Of a DNA stretch of 64,000 nt, positions 25,436 through 36,554 are shown piece after piece; position 1 is the stretch's first letter, and each line of letters opens with the position of its first letter. Source of the DNA: Nematostella vectensis (taxonomy: Eukaryota > Cnidaria > Anthozoa > Actiniaria > Edwardsiidae); the NCBI RefSeq assembly GCF_932526225.1, contig NC_064047.1, forward strand, positions 14,763,621 through 14,827,620, given 5' to 3'. The translations under genes and the position numbers were made by a program. The notes beneath the pieces are model-generated. The model was not told the DNA's origin and did no database searches. It saw only the letters and a list, made by a program, of their open reading frames with translations.

Positions 25436-26006
25436 GTTAAACAGGGCTTCTGGAATTAGGCGCTTTGCGGAAGCGCGTAATTTGGCTTTCTCCGCGTAAT
25501 CCGCGTAATCCCGCGTAATTTGGCTAAGTCCACAGCTGATGTGTTCTTTTAGGGTTTTTACCTCTATTTCTCTTAAAAAAAGACAGATATTCTTCGTAAG
25601 AGTGCGATATTTCGAACTTAATTTCGAAAACAAATAAAATGACTAGGCGTTCTTTGCTAAACCGCGAAGGCCTAGGACTAATAATAAAATACCTTTTTTA
25701 ATTTGCTGGTGGCTAGGAGCCAATGTAAACTCGCCTAAGATATATTCGCGCAAAAAATAAACCTTTTCAAGTTATTTCGTGCTTTCCTTCGGTACAAAAT
25801 GTAGTTTGGGCGTAACAGTTGATATTCCGTGTAATTTAGCGCGTAATTCGGTAAAGAATCCCGCAAAATTTTGATTTTTAAAGAAAAATGTATTGCAAAA
25901 TCCCGCGTAATTTAGCGCGTAATGATTGATTTTCCGCGTAATTTAGCAAATAATCCCGCGTTATTTTGAGTTTTTTTTCGCGTAATTCCAGAAGCCCTTG
26001 TTAAAC
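25436..26006. mobile_element. Small inverted-repeat element (MITE-like), about 570 bp
   Basis: The left end GTTAAACAGGGCTTCTGGAA (25436) and the right end TTCCAGAAGCCCTTGTTTAAC in approximate form (25983-26006) are inverted copies of each other. Both ends are followed inward by several CGCGTAATTTAGCGCGTAAT-like words, giving subterminal repeats. There is no transposase frame, so it is non-autonomous. The superfamily is not clear because I cannot identify a target-site duplication. Confidence 0.7.
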
Positions 26007-26419
26007 AATGTTATGCTTATCAGTATATAAATAATCTAAACATTATATCACATTTCCAGCCTTCAAAAGACATAATAGAAACACTGTCATGCCCCACAAA
26101 ACAACAGTTTAGAGAAAGGTTTGTCGTAGACAATGAGTTGAAGTGGATCAACCTCTTTAAATTGGAGATAAAACAGGGGTTTAGACAAACTATAAATAAA
26201 ACACTTTGGTTTCTCATGTTGACTTTTGTTTAACAGGAAATCAATGTTCTTCAGACATATTAACAGGGCATTATTAAAAAGATTCAATAAAAATTAGGAG
26301 TAGGGAGGTTAAATATATATCTCATTTCTCATAAACAATCAACCTAGTTTGTGCCCTTTTGACTTATGGGTCTTTCTATGGCCTCTATGGCCACTTCAGT
26401 AAGAATTTGGCTTGAGTGT
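26007..26419. other. No gene recognised
   Basis: AT-rich sequence. Minus-strand open frames at 26020-26217 and 26087-26287 overlap each other in different frames and show no domain. Confidence 0.4.
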
Positions 26420-27025
26420 TATTAGCGGAGCTCCCACTCGAAACGCCGCGTGAGCTAAGCCCCATACATAAAGTGGTATTCAAAACAAATATGGTAACAA
26501 ATATTGGTAACCCATCGACTCGAGTTTTAGTGACGCGCTGTTTTCGCCCGTCCCAAAAGAGCATCGTATGAACGTCATCGATGACGTCACTAAAAATATG
26601 CTGACGTCATCAAAATAAAAGATATTTATATTTCACGAAGGAAACACCATATGGCAACCAAACTCGGTAGGTGTCATGAAGGTGTCAAGGGGGGGTGCAC
26701 CAATATAGTCACGTGACTTAATCATCATCATCATCATCTATATTGTGACTTAATCAATGACGTCATTAGAAGCAAAAATATGCTGACTTCATCAAAATAA
26801 AAAAACATATATATTCCATTAAAGATACATCGTATGACAACCAAACTCGGTAGGTGTCATGTTTGTTTCAAGTGGGGTGCAATGAGATGGTCATGTGACG
26901 TCATCGATGCGGTCGTCAAAAACAAACATATAATAATACTTAATATTTCTTAAACTACTCAGCAAAAATAAGCAGAGATTTGGTCGTTTGGAGCTCCGCT
27001 TTTAGGCAATGCCTAAATCTTACCT
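26420..27025. mobile_element. Small element with AGCGGAGC-type ends and a 183-bp internal direct repeat
   Basis: The left edge reads ATTAGCGGAGCTC and the right edge GAGCTCCGCTTTTAGGCAAT then GCCTAAATCT, the same end family as near 47.4, 53.0, 58.3 and 62.2 kb. Inside, AACTCGGTAGGTGTCATG occurs at 26661 and 26844, part of a direct repeat of 183 bp with several TGACGTCA-like words. No protein is encoded. Confidence 0.5.
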
Positions 27026-28556
27026 TAAATGGTAGATAGCAACAATAGAAGGTGCCCAATAGACAAACTGGTCGAAATAAACTTTGACAAATGGTACCAA
27101 GAGTGTCCGGACAGCCAACTAAAAAGACATAGATTCAAGATTGTTGCTTTCATAACTTGCTCGGTTATTTTTTTCTCATTAAGTAGGGGTGTGGGGTGGG
27201 GGGTGGGGTAGGGTGTAAGGCCTCCGATACTATCACAGTAATTACTAGTGATTACTACTCTCACCTTTTCCACAACCAGCCAGTTTAGGAAATTAAAATG
27301 AAGGTGCGCTAATGGTGCAACAATAAATGTCCCATAAATTGCAGCTCGTAACATACGCTGAAAAAAAATGAAGCAACAATGAACTGTGTGTGGTTATTGT
27401 ACATTTGGGGTTAGTGCGTATGTGAGGAGGTGGAAGGGGCGGGAGGAAGGAGTGGGGTAGTTTCTCTATGTGAATGAAAATGTCACCTTCACACATCCAA
27501 CTTCCTTGCCTAATAATAATAGCCATTACACCCCCAGGCCTTCCCTCAACACACACAAATGTAATATCTAGAATTATTTTTTTCATATTCTTTTACATCT
27601 GTTATGAATTCCATATTTGTACCAAGGAAAATGATAGTTAAAGACAGAGCAGCGAGGAGTAGCAGCTAGGTAGGACATGATCACTAGTTCACATCAGGCA
27701 GCACTGATAAGCAATCCATGGATGGGTTTCAACATGTAAGTAAAACGTTATCAAAATCAAATCAAGGTTAAAGCCTGTACTACTCTTGTTCATGAGCCTA
27801 CCACCATTACATGTCTTTCGAAGATCCTGATATTAACATTTATTACTGGGATACCTGTGGCAGCCCAGTCATAAAATGCAACTGGTTTTTTTTTCTGTCG
27901 TCTCGCGATTTGCACAATGCCATTCCCAAGAACCCTTGCGCCATAGGCAATACTTCTTATTTTAGTGTACTCATTGCGACCTTACTGAAGCCTTTTTCTT
28001 ACACGAAGTATCTAGCCTACTGTCCTACATCATCGCAATGCCTAGTTACCAGAATCCTTCTGCATTATTTAAAACTGTTTCATGACCGCAATCTTGAATT
28101 TGAAGTTCCAGCCCTCAAATCCATGTTATTTGTGCAGTTGAAGGCCCGATTTGCTATTTAATAACTGCATATTTTACCATAGCCCCAATTTCTACCAAGT
28201 TATTTTGGAAAACCATCTCAGCTTGGATTGATTTCGCTGTATTTACTCGTGTTTATATTTGCAACCCGACAAAGAGACTGGGACATGTGAGGCTCGAGAT
28301 TAGAATTATCTACTGCCTGCTTTAGGCTCATACAGCTTACTTCAAGACGTAATTAAATGTGCTCTGGACACTCATGAATGGACTCGAGGTATTTACCTTG
28401 ATTGCTTAATCTATTTTGAAGTGGAAGTAGTTTGAAACATTTGATGGAAATGGTCTCCTACAAATAGCTTTGTCGATGAATCTACTTTACATCGGACAAT
28501 TGACCGGCTACCCTAAGATGAATTTTATTTTCTTACTATAAAATATCTTGATCTCT
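27026..28556. other. No gene recognised
   Basis: Contains a G/T-rich tract (about 27186-27211) and short open frames such as 27811-28161 plus (116 codons), whose translation matches no family I know. There are no splice-consistent neighbours and no repeat boundaries. Confidence 0.4.
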
Positions 28557-28666
28557 CTCATTGAATGTCATCATTTAACCATGTCGATTTCAATAAAGTA
28601 CAGCATAGGTGTAACTTAAATTGAGCAAGATCCATCAGAATATCGAGCAGTAAGTCATGTAAGTGT

Positions 28667-28801
28667 ATTCAATGAGGGGTAAAGGTATTTTAGGGAAATA
28701 ATAAAACTTATCTAAAGGAAGCACCAAAGTACCAAAATAATTTTCATAGATTTAAGTTAAGTTTTATTATTTCCCTAAAATACCTTTACCCCTCATTGAA
28801 T
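28667..28801. repeat. Perfect 44-bp inverted repeat (foldback hairpin)
   Basis: The arm at 28667-28710 begins ATTCAATGAGGGGTAAAGGT and its exact reverse complement occupies 28758-28801, with a 47-nt spacer. CTCATTGAATGTCAT at the outer edge of the right arm also occurs as a direct repeat near 28558. Perfect arms imply a recent origin or gene-conversion maintenance. A transcript would form a long duplex, but nothing shows it is transcribed. Confidence 0.92.
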
Positions 28802-31215
28802 GTCATTTTATTTTTATGGAACATTTTTAATAAAATCTAGAGATGTGTAATATTTTTGTAGTGTTGTTGATCTTGAAAATATGTTTATGCTTTATAAATT
28901 TCAATCAAGTCTGGATATTCTATAGCCAGCTCATTTGACTTCAAAATAAATAAATGTTGTTGTTTACTTGTAACTTACATAAATAAAATAATACATTTCA
29001 ATAAAATTATATTGTTAATACAATAGGACTTACTTTGGGTGCTAAAATAAATTTACCCCTAAGTGATAGCATATTGGGGGCAGTGAACCAAAGAAATGTT
29101 TAAGAAATAACAAACAAGTTGCAGATCTCAGGTATCCCAGTCAACTCTGCGTGCAGGATCTAGCTTGTTGTCTATGATGCAACACTTAGTTATGGCACAT
29201 GGATTCTGTGAGTGCATCACAGTTTTATTGCGTGCAAATGGAATTCGAGGCATCTCAATGCACTTACAGGTCTATCCAAGGGAGCATCTCGTAATGATAC
29301 CCTTTGTGCAATGACATCTCCAACAGAGTACAAAACTGACAGGTAAAAAGACCATGTAGTAAGAAACTGGGAAAAAGAAAAGGTCAATCCTACAGGATCC
29401 TGAGGGGATAAAACAGGAACTTGAAATAACTTTTATTTAACCCATTCACTCCTGACAGCTTGGTGAGCTTTTTGCGAATTTCTTACAAATCCCCCCCCCC
29501 CAAAAAAAAACTGTGAGCTTGGGCTCCCTGTGGTTCCCAGATGACCATGCATGCCTAATAGCCGAATTGCTAAGTAACGAGATATGTCCTATTATCCTTA
29601 CTAATAATTTAGCTGATGGCCATAAAATGGAACCTGATGGAGTGTAATAAAGGTTTCTATTTGTGACTTACTTTTTGTCTTTAAGGTAAGAAATGTTTTT
29701 TATTTTAAGCATTTGTTTACAAATTAGTCAGAAATCAAGGTTGATATCTTGAGACAGAGTCAATTCTATTACATGGCTTGGATATGGTTTTGATCCTCAT
29801 TTATGCCTTGGATGAATCCATGAGTATCAAGGTCTGCTGCCTAATAGCCGTTTGCATTTCTGACGTTTTGGAGTTGGGCCAATATTTTCTGGAAAATGTT
29901 TTAATTTAAGTGTAATGATTGATTTTTATCAGTTTTTTTTGCATGAAAATGTATCATAATCAAAGCATTCTCCTGACAAACCGATATTTTGGTTTAGCGT
30001 GACAGAATCGATTAGGACGTGACCAGCAACACGCGACAAACGCCTCTTGCATAATTCAACACCACGCCACGCAAACGTCGTAAACAAACCTGAATCAATT
30101 CTAAGAAACTCTCGGATTTCTTATCAAACTTTCTCTCTATGTCTTTAGATTTATCTTCAGTGTGAGATAGATAATGATAACCACAAAGTTAATAATAATT
30201 CCGATCAAGTAACAGTTATTTCAGGATAAGAAAAAGGAACTATATAAGTGATATTTGCACTAACCTCCAGCGGTGAAGGCCTTCGTTAGCAGAGGTCGCT
30301 TTGTAAGACGCTCGTTGTACCACGCAAAAGGACGGAAAATAAAGTAGCCTAAAGATTACAGTACAATAAAGAGAATTAATATAATTGTCTGGAGCTTCGG
30401 GAGCCACTTCTTGGCCAGAAGAAGGCCTAGTTTATCTAATATACTTCAAACTCAATAGCAGCATTTTTCGTGTTTTCCAGTTAACACGTTGTTCCGCCCC
30501 CTTCGTTCGAGAGAAGTCACAGTTTCCGGAGTATTTCCGGCCCAAATCCAAAATACTCCAACAATAATAAAAGAAATAATATTAAAAATGTCATATCCTT
30601 TCTGATACTGTAAAATATATCCACTTTTTGTAGAACTCAGGCCAATGCCTCACTCAAATTGGGTTATGAATCGAAGCGTAAAAATGCTCACCATGAGGTG
30701 AGACGGTCTCATTGCTTGTAGTTTTGAATCTCAGTAGTTGCTGTACATTTTTCTCAATGCTTGGGAGTCGTTGTGTAGACTGGAAAAGACAAGATCCCCG
30801 GAAAACGGCGAGAAGCCTAGCCATCTTCCATTGCCTACCCACGCAGTGTTGTTGTTTTGCCCAGTGCACGAGACCGTGCTCGCATGCACTACGACACACC
30901 GCTGTAGTCATATGACCCGTGACCCATGACCTAGCACGTCACGGATGTTCAGGGATTGTACGATCTCTTTGATACCTCAAGGAAATCGTGTTTATAAAGT
31001 TTGCCGGTAAAATTATCCCGCCGCAACTCGCCTTATCGTATGTGTAAATAAATGCATTTCGCATAAAAACCACAGGCTTACCATTCTGAGGTTGTGTGAA
31101 ATTCAAGTAGATGCCTATGGGCTCACAGAAACATCTAATAGTTTGCTCTTGAAACGCAAACGCCCACCAATAAAGTCAGAGTAAATGAGGATTGCACTTA
31201 TGGGCCACCGTAGAT
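28802..31215. other. No gene recognised; one transposon end near 29437
   Basis: A TTAA followed by CCCATTCACTCCTGAC at 29437-29456 resembles the left end of the TTAA-flanked insertion at 60304-61303, but I could not place a matching right end. A C11/A9 tract lies near 29490-29510. Open frames at 30385-30929 are short and overlapping, with no domain. Confidence 0.4.
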
Positions 31216-31348
31216 ACAGTATACCTTACAGTAAATGATCTAATAAACGCCTCCTATCTAACGAACGCCCCCCCCCCCCTCAGGTTACAAGTTTGTATTG
31301 AACGCCCCTCGAAATTCAATAAACGGTATACCTTTTTTTAAAGTGTTG

Positions 31349-31730
<382 letters not shown>

Positions 31731-33408
31731 TTATTCATGGCACCTTATAAAACATTTACATCGGCGTAAATCCACAAATAATATGTTTTTCTTACTTTGC
31801 CTTTTTTCATTTTTTTCTTGTCTTCCAGTTTCAATTGCTAGCTTATGATTGCTTAGCCTGAATTTAGTAAGGGCAATCCTATGGTCAATATTTTTTACGT
31901 CCGTTAGATAATCTTCTAAATTGTGGGACAGTTTAAACTTTCTGAGCGTACGCAATTTGTTCTTTTGTTCTTGGTCTTTTCTGTTGTCATTTTGAATAGA
32001 GCTAAGCCATGTCTGTTGTTCAATGTCATAAAGCCTTTGTTGAAGAAAACTGTAAGTTGCTTCGGGAGTGTTTGTATCTGTCAGCCAAATATCGCTCCTA
32101 CCCGCAAGGTCTAGTATTTGTTTAATTTTTCTATGCCAAAAGTTCTTGTTTTCATAATTAGATATGGTAGTGAATGCTTTGCGGGAGAGTTTTTCGTTAT
32201 TCCCATTGTTGTTTGAAAGTTTAAGCCAAAGTTTGATTGCTCTACACTTTGCTTTTGTTCTGAGAGGGAATCGTCCTAATTCAGCCCTACACGCGTTCGA
32301 GCTACAGTATCGGTTTACGCCGAGAAGCCATTTTAGAAACTTGGTGTGGACCATTTTTATTGGATCTTTTTCTAACTTTCCCTTGTAGTCCGCTCCCTAT
32401 ATTTCGCTTCCATAAAGTAGGATTGGTTGTATCAAGGTGTCAAAAAGGCGGAGAGTTAGTTTGATATCTTGTCTGAAGTGCTCTCCCATTTCTTTTCTTA
32501 ACTTGAACATCGCTTTTAATGCTACTTTTTTGAGCTCCTCCTTAGCCAAATTAAAATTTCCATAAGGGCAAAAATGGAGTCCAAGGTACTTATAACTTTT
32601 GACATTTTCTATTTTATAAGTTCCGTAAAAGATTCGGTAATTATTCATAGTTTTCCCGGTGGTGTTATTAAAAATCATTACTTTTGTTTTATCTAGATTG
32701 ATGGATAGTTCGGATGCTTTGCAATATTCTTCGAGGCTGTTCAGATATTCTTGCAGGCCCTTTGCTGATTTTGATAGGGTAACTAAGTCGTCGGCATAGA
32801 GAATGCAACTTAATGGCACATCGTTTAGGTCAATATCATTTCGGTATTTTTCACTAGTTTTTCTGGGAGGTCGCTCAAGTAAAAATCAAACAACGTTGGC
32901 GAAATCATACAGCCTTGTTTCACGCCTGCGTAGCATCGAAAGGATTCAGTTGTTGATTCAGTTGTCATTTGAGTACATTGATTGGATTATGTCGAGGAAA
33001 CGCCCAGTAACACCTACTGCTTTCAGTTTTTCAAATAGTTTCGCCCTAGGGACGCAGTCGAATGCTAAAGTCCACGTAGCACGCAAACAGGAAATTGTTT
33101 TTTTTTTTTTTGGGTTTCGCTTTGACATGCTTGTCAATTAGTGACTTTAGAGCGAAAATGCTGTCTATTGTTCCTTGCTCTTTCCTAAAACCACATTGTT
33201 CTGTTTTCAAAATGCCCTTCTCCGTTAGGTGATTGTATAATCTTTCGTTCATGATTGACATAAAAACTTTGCCTAACGTTGACAAAAGTGTTACGCCCCT
33301 GTAGTTTTCAGGTTTCGATGGATCTTCCTTCTTATGAATCGGGACTATTAAACCGTAACTCCACATTGTGGGGTAAACCCCAGAGTTTAATATTTTGTTG
33401 AATCAAGA
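31731..33408 (-). pseudogene. 5'-truncated LINE reverse transcriptase (Jockey-superfamily type)
   Basis: On the minus strand the fingers region (33366-33046) carries LIVPIHKK, PENYRGVTLLS, GKVF and QCGFRKEQGT. The palm motif LYADDLVTLS follows at about 32805-32775, then LSINLDKTKVMIF. The C-terminal part (32396-31731) contains KFLKWLLGVNR and ELGRFPL, typical of the region after the RT thumb in animal Jockey-group LINEs. The palm and C-terminal parts share one frame, broken by a TAG at 32397-32399 in YGSEI-stop-GADY, where the family usually has tryptophan (TGG to TAG). At least one frameshift separates fingers and palm. The 5' end stops in a G-run near 33409, so the endonuclease and ORF1 are missing. 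The 3' end runs into the ATCT microsatellite. Confidence 0.8.
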
Positions 33409-33640
33409 ACCCGGGGGGGGGGGGGGACCAAACAGACGGGGGTCATTGGGTGTGGTCAACAGAAAATTTACCCTTAAGAGATAGCACATTGGGTGTGGTC
33501 AATAGTAGTGGTTTCGAAATTTCAACTGTTTAAGGGCTATTCCTTAGCGTTAAAAAATTATTTGACCGAGGGGGGGGGGGGGGGGGGGGGCGTTCAATAG
33601 ATAGGAGGCGTTTGTTAAAGAGGCGTTCATTATAAATCTA
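33409..33640. other. G-rich junction with two long G-runs
   Basis: G-runs lie at about 33411-33426 and 33571-33590, with a purine-rich segment between. They mark the 5' edge of the truncated LINE and the inner part of the surrounding inverted-repeat element. Run lengths may be unreliable if the assembly used error-prone reads. Confidence 0.6.
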
Positions 33641-33949
33641 AACAATAGAATACTATAGTGCGTCGTTGCTTAAACGCCCTACACGTCATACGAGCTACGT
33701 AAATATGTTAGAGAACGCTACCCTCATTTTGAACTTGACATATTGGGCAAGACGCTACTCGCTTACCAGTGTTGATTAAGCAAGAAGGCATTAATTACCG
33801 AAATTCCACTGCCGTTTGTTTTATGCTGGAGGAAGGGAGCGGGGCGTTTAATAGAAAGGAGTGTTTGTTAGAGAGGGGCGTTCAATACAAACTTGTAACT
33901 TGAGGGGGGGGGGGGGCGTTCATTAGATCATTTACTGTAACGTATACTA

Positions 33950-34248
33950 TAGTGCAGAAAAGAGTGATGTCTACTGTGTCACCACAAGCCAACTACCAGG
34001 ACTGCCTTGCCAGCTATGGCTTACAGTATTTGAAGCACAGACGGGGCGAACTCTGTCTTAATCTGTTCTCGTCTATTTCCACCTGCCCTAACCATAAGCT
34101 AGCGAACATCTTACCACCTAAGAACCAGTGTAGTTATGGTCTTAGACAATCCAGAACATTCTCAATTCCGCGCTGCCGAACTGAACGTTGTAGGCGATCT
34201 TTCATCCCGGCCATGGCATCCAGTTGCACCACTAAATTTAACGTATAA
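33950..34248 (+). pseudogene. LINE reverse-transcriptase C-terminal fragment
   Basis: The plus strand reads VQKRVMSTVSPQANYQD, then GLQYLKHRRGELCLNLF, HKLANILPP, and RSRTFSIPRCRTERCRRSFI, ending at TAA (34246-34248). This tail (KR..., RR..LC..LF, HKL..LLPP, R..SFIP) is the usual C-terminus of CR1/L2-like LINE proteins in cnidarians and other invertebrates. The RT core is absent, so it is a 5'-truncated copy of about 300 bp. It lies in the opposite orientation to the LINE at 31.7-33.4 kb and to the Penelope element beside it. Confidence 0.75.
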
Positions 34249-34384
34249 TCCTAACTGAACATATCATTCGCTCATTTTATAGTATATAGCTTTCCTCTTA
34301 TCATAGTCGCATTTTAGTCTATTACCTGTAATATACATATATATATAGTTAGTGTTGGTTTGAGAAAAATACAAACTACATAGG

Positions 34385-34430
34385 TTTCCCTACAGGTCTG
34401 TTTCGTGGTTGCCCACTCATCAGGGGATTT
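34385..34430 (-). ncRNA. Hammerhead ribozyme (Penelope-associated)
   Basis: The minus strand over 34426-34388 reads CCCCTGATGAGTGGGCAACC, ACGAAACAGACCTGTAGGG. This contains the CUGAUGA core, stem II GTGG/CCAC with a GCAA loop, the GAAA core, a short stem III (ACAG/CTGT) and a GTA cleavage triplet before GGG, which pairs with the leading CCC as stem I. Short-stem-III type I hammerheads are a known feature of Penelope-like elements. It sits about 180 bp downstream of the reading frame, in the terminal region of that element, where it would process element RNA. Core residues look complete; activity is inferred. Confidence 0.85.
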
Positions 34431-34606
34431 AATGAGAATATTCCTACCATCGTATATATACTATTAACATTGAAATTTACATAATAATAGACTGATAGTT
34501 TTAGCTAAGGCGGCAAGAGGAACAATAGCGAGTTACATAAATATGCAGGGCGGAACGTGTGAAAAATTGATAGCGCGAAAATTTAACGGTGACGGGATTA
34601 ACAGTT

Positions 34607-36283
34607 CTAATTGTTTCGTAGCAGGGCTTTGTTTCTGTGGCGGCACGAGGACACGAGTTCATTGCGTTTATTTAGAGTTGATAGTTTGGGTTGGCAGATG
34701 ATCGTCAGCTTTTCCTTGAGGCAGAGGTTGCAACGCTTAGTGGTACTGTTGTAGGCGGAGTGGGAAGAAAGAATGCGCCATGAAATAAAATACTCAATCA
34801 TGTTGTCCTTGAGAGTCCAGACGTGTTTGCTGAGTTCGGTGGAGTTTCTGTATTTGGCGTGTCGGAATGATGCGGTGTGGTTTCTGTACCTGGTCTTGAA
34901 GCTGTTTTCAGTGAGCCCGACGTATGTTTCCGAGGTGTTGTTGTCTTTTCGAGTTACGGTAGCTTGGTAGATAACAGATGTCTGTAGGCAGTTTCCGTCT
35001 AGAGGGCAGGTGTCTTTCTGTCGGCAGTTGCATGTCTTGTTGTTGGTAGTGGTAGGGGCGGAGTTGGCGATCTCGGTGGCCGACGATGCGGTGATGATGC
35101 GCTTGTTGTGGTTGTCGATGATCTGTTTGGTGTTGTTCATGCAGCTGTAACTGATTTTGATGGTGTTTCTGTTGAAGATTTTACGGAGGTGGTTGTCTTT
35201 CGGGAAGTGCTTGTCTATCAGGGTGAGGAATCTGTGGCCGATGTTGGTGCTGGTGTTCTTGCTGAAGGGCGGGTTGTACCATAGGATGTTGTTGCGTTTG
35301 CGGGTTTTTCGGTTGGTTACGGTGTTGGGATCGTAGCGTAGCGTGTAGTTGTATCCGCTATCGTCGAGTGCTTTCTGGTAAGGCGGCGCGGTCTGGTCAA
35401 AGGAGGCTTGGTCTGAAGATAGGGCAGATAGGCGTCTGTTGATACCAGCAGGGATGTTCTTGGTGATGGAGGGCGGGTGGTTGCTCTCACGGTGGACATA
35501 TTGTAGCGAGGAGTTCGGCTTTGTATAAGGCTGGTGTGCATTACGTTTTAGGTCGAGGGTGACGTCTAGGAAATTGGCAACTTGTTTGTTGGCCTCAATG
35601 GTGATTCGGAGTCCGTTGTTGTTGAAGATGCGGCATAGTTCCTTTTTTAGGTTTTCGGTGGCTCTGGGTGTGGCGTTGGTGATGGCTAGTCCGTCGTCGC
35701 GGTAGAGTCCTACGTTCATATTGAGGTCCTGAAGTTGGGAGAGAAGGAAGTTGCCTACAAGTTCACAGGTTTCTGCGCCATCGAAGCTCCCCATCGTAAC
35801 ATCAAATATCGTGTTGCTTTTCTTCTGCCAGGGTGTTTGGTTGTGGACCAGGAAGGAGCTCTTGGAGTGGGTTATGATCTCTTTTTCATCAGGGGTGATT
35901 TCGTCATAGTTGGAGGCGAAGTCGAGTGCTCTTGATAGTAGGTCTTGGCTGATAGATGGGTAGAATTCTACAATGTCAAAACAGATGAAGTTGAGTTGGT
36001 GTTTGTTTTCGGCAGCCTTGAACCAGTCAATGACGGCTTTAGTGCTTTTCCATTGGTTGAAGTTTCGTTTCTTTGCAATTACGCTATTGATACGGTCGAG
36101 GATCTTTTTGCTGATTTTTCCGATTTCGGGTTTCGTGGGGTTGATGAGTCTGCAGGTAGGTTTGTTAGCGAAGTTCGGCTTATGGTCTTTGAGAGTTATG
36201 AAGGCTTGCTTGTTGGCTGTGGTGTCCATTCTATCGTCTAAATCCAGTTTTGTAGCGATCTCTTTGTTTTTCTCCTGTAGAAG
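34607..36283 (-). CDS. Penelope-like reverse transcriptase with GIY-YIG endonuclease, 5'-incomplete
   Basis: It encodes an RT that copies element RNA and a GIY-YIG nuclease that nicks the target. From the methionine at 36229 there are 540 uninterrupted residues, and the frame continues upstream to about 36283 (EKNKEIATKLDLDDR). Visible motifs, numbered from that methionine, are FDIVEFYPSI (84-93, catalytic palm aspartate), YRDD (176-179, active site), a Cys cluster CNCRQKDTCPLDGNC (400-414), the GIY-YIG domain with IYQATV (420-425), TYVGLT (435-440) and RYRNH (447-451), and a terminal CNLCLKEK (500-507). There are no stops or frameshifts, unlike every other element gene in the window, so the insertion looks young. 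The N-terminus is missing from this strand; a piece of it is inverted at 36276-36545. Confidence 0.92.
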   Translation of the reverse strand, partial: LLQEKNKEIATKLDLDDRMDTTANKQAFITLKDHKPNFANKPTCRLINPTKPEIGKISKKILDRINSVIAKKRNFNQWKSTKAVIDWFKAAENKHQLNFICFDIVEFYPSISQDLLSRALDFASNYDEITPDEKEIITHSKSSFLVHNQTPWQKKSNTIFDVTMGSFDGAETCELVGNFLLSQLQDLNMNVGLYRDDGLAITNATPRATENLKKELCRIFNNNGLRITIEANKQVANFLDVTLDLKRNAHQPYTKPNSSLQYVHRESNHPPSITKNIPAGINRRLSALSSDQASFDQTAPPYQKALDDSGYNYTLRYDPNTVTNRKTRKRNNILWYNPPFSKNTSTNIGHRFLTLIDKHFPKDNHLRKIFNRNTIKISYSCMNNTKQIIDNHNKRIITASSATEIANSAPTTTNNKTCNCRQKDTCPLDGNCLQTSVIYQATVTRKDNNTSETYVGLTENSFKTRYRNHTASFRHAKYRNSTELSKHVWTLKDNMIEYFISWRILSSHSAYNSTTKRCNLCLKEKLTIICQPKLSTLNKRNELVSSCRHRNKALLRNN

Positions 36284-36545
36284 AACTGAAAGAGTTCGAA
36301 GAAGACATGTTAAAAATGATCCAGTCAGTAAAATTCAAGAACCTGAACACTCCTTTCCTGGGCAAGCTAAAAGAAGAAACCGACAACATTAAAAAAGAAC
36401 CTAAACTACTGATCCCCGCAGATAAAACCACAAACTTCTACAAACTAGAGCCAGCTACCTACAAGAATCTCCTAGAAAAAGAAATAAACAAGTCCTACAA
36501 AAAAGCACCCTCCGAAACAACGCAATCTGTCCACGAGAAAATTCT
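36276..36545 (+). pseudogene. Inverted N-terminal segment of the Penelope-like protein
   Basis: The plus strand reads EELKEFEEDMLKMIQSVKF, KLLIPADKTTNFYKLEP and KAPSETTQSVHEK, then runs out of homology at LIRCSSIA and a stop at 36568-36570. PADKT..YK followed by a basic, K-rich stretch is the familiar N-terminal domain that precedes the RT in Penelope-like proteins. On its own it is not a gene; it is the missing upstream part of the minus-strand gene beside it. Confidence 0.8.
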
Positions 36546-36554
36546 AATTCGTTG

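Larger units (their letters stand above)
34250..36550 (-). mobile_element. Penelope-like element with an inverted 5' segment
   Basis: The 3' part (about 34300-36283) is on the minus strand and includes the hammerhead and the RT/GIY-YIG gene. The 5' part (about 36276-36545) is on the plus strand. The two join head-to-head at about 36276-36284. The inverted piece ends in SVHEK and the other piece begins EKNKEIATKL, so together they describe one continuous ancestral protein with only a few bases shared (GAGAAAA). That is the geometry of a twin-priming 5' inversion. The inverted piece ends where the GCTATAGCC minisatellite begins (36550). The terminal boundary at the 3' side is not certain. Confidence 0.75.

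Noticed and set aside
35735-36392. Plus-strand open frames inside the Penelope region
   Set aside because: They lie antisense to the RT gene and have no recognisable domain.
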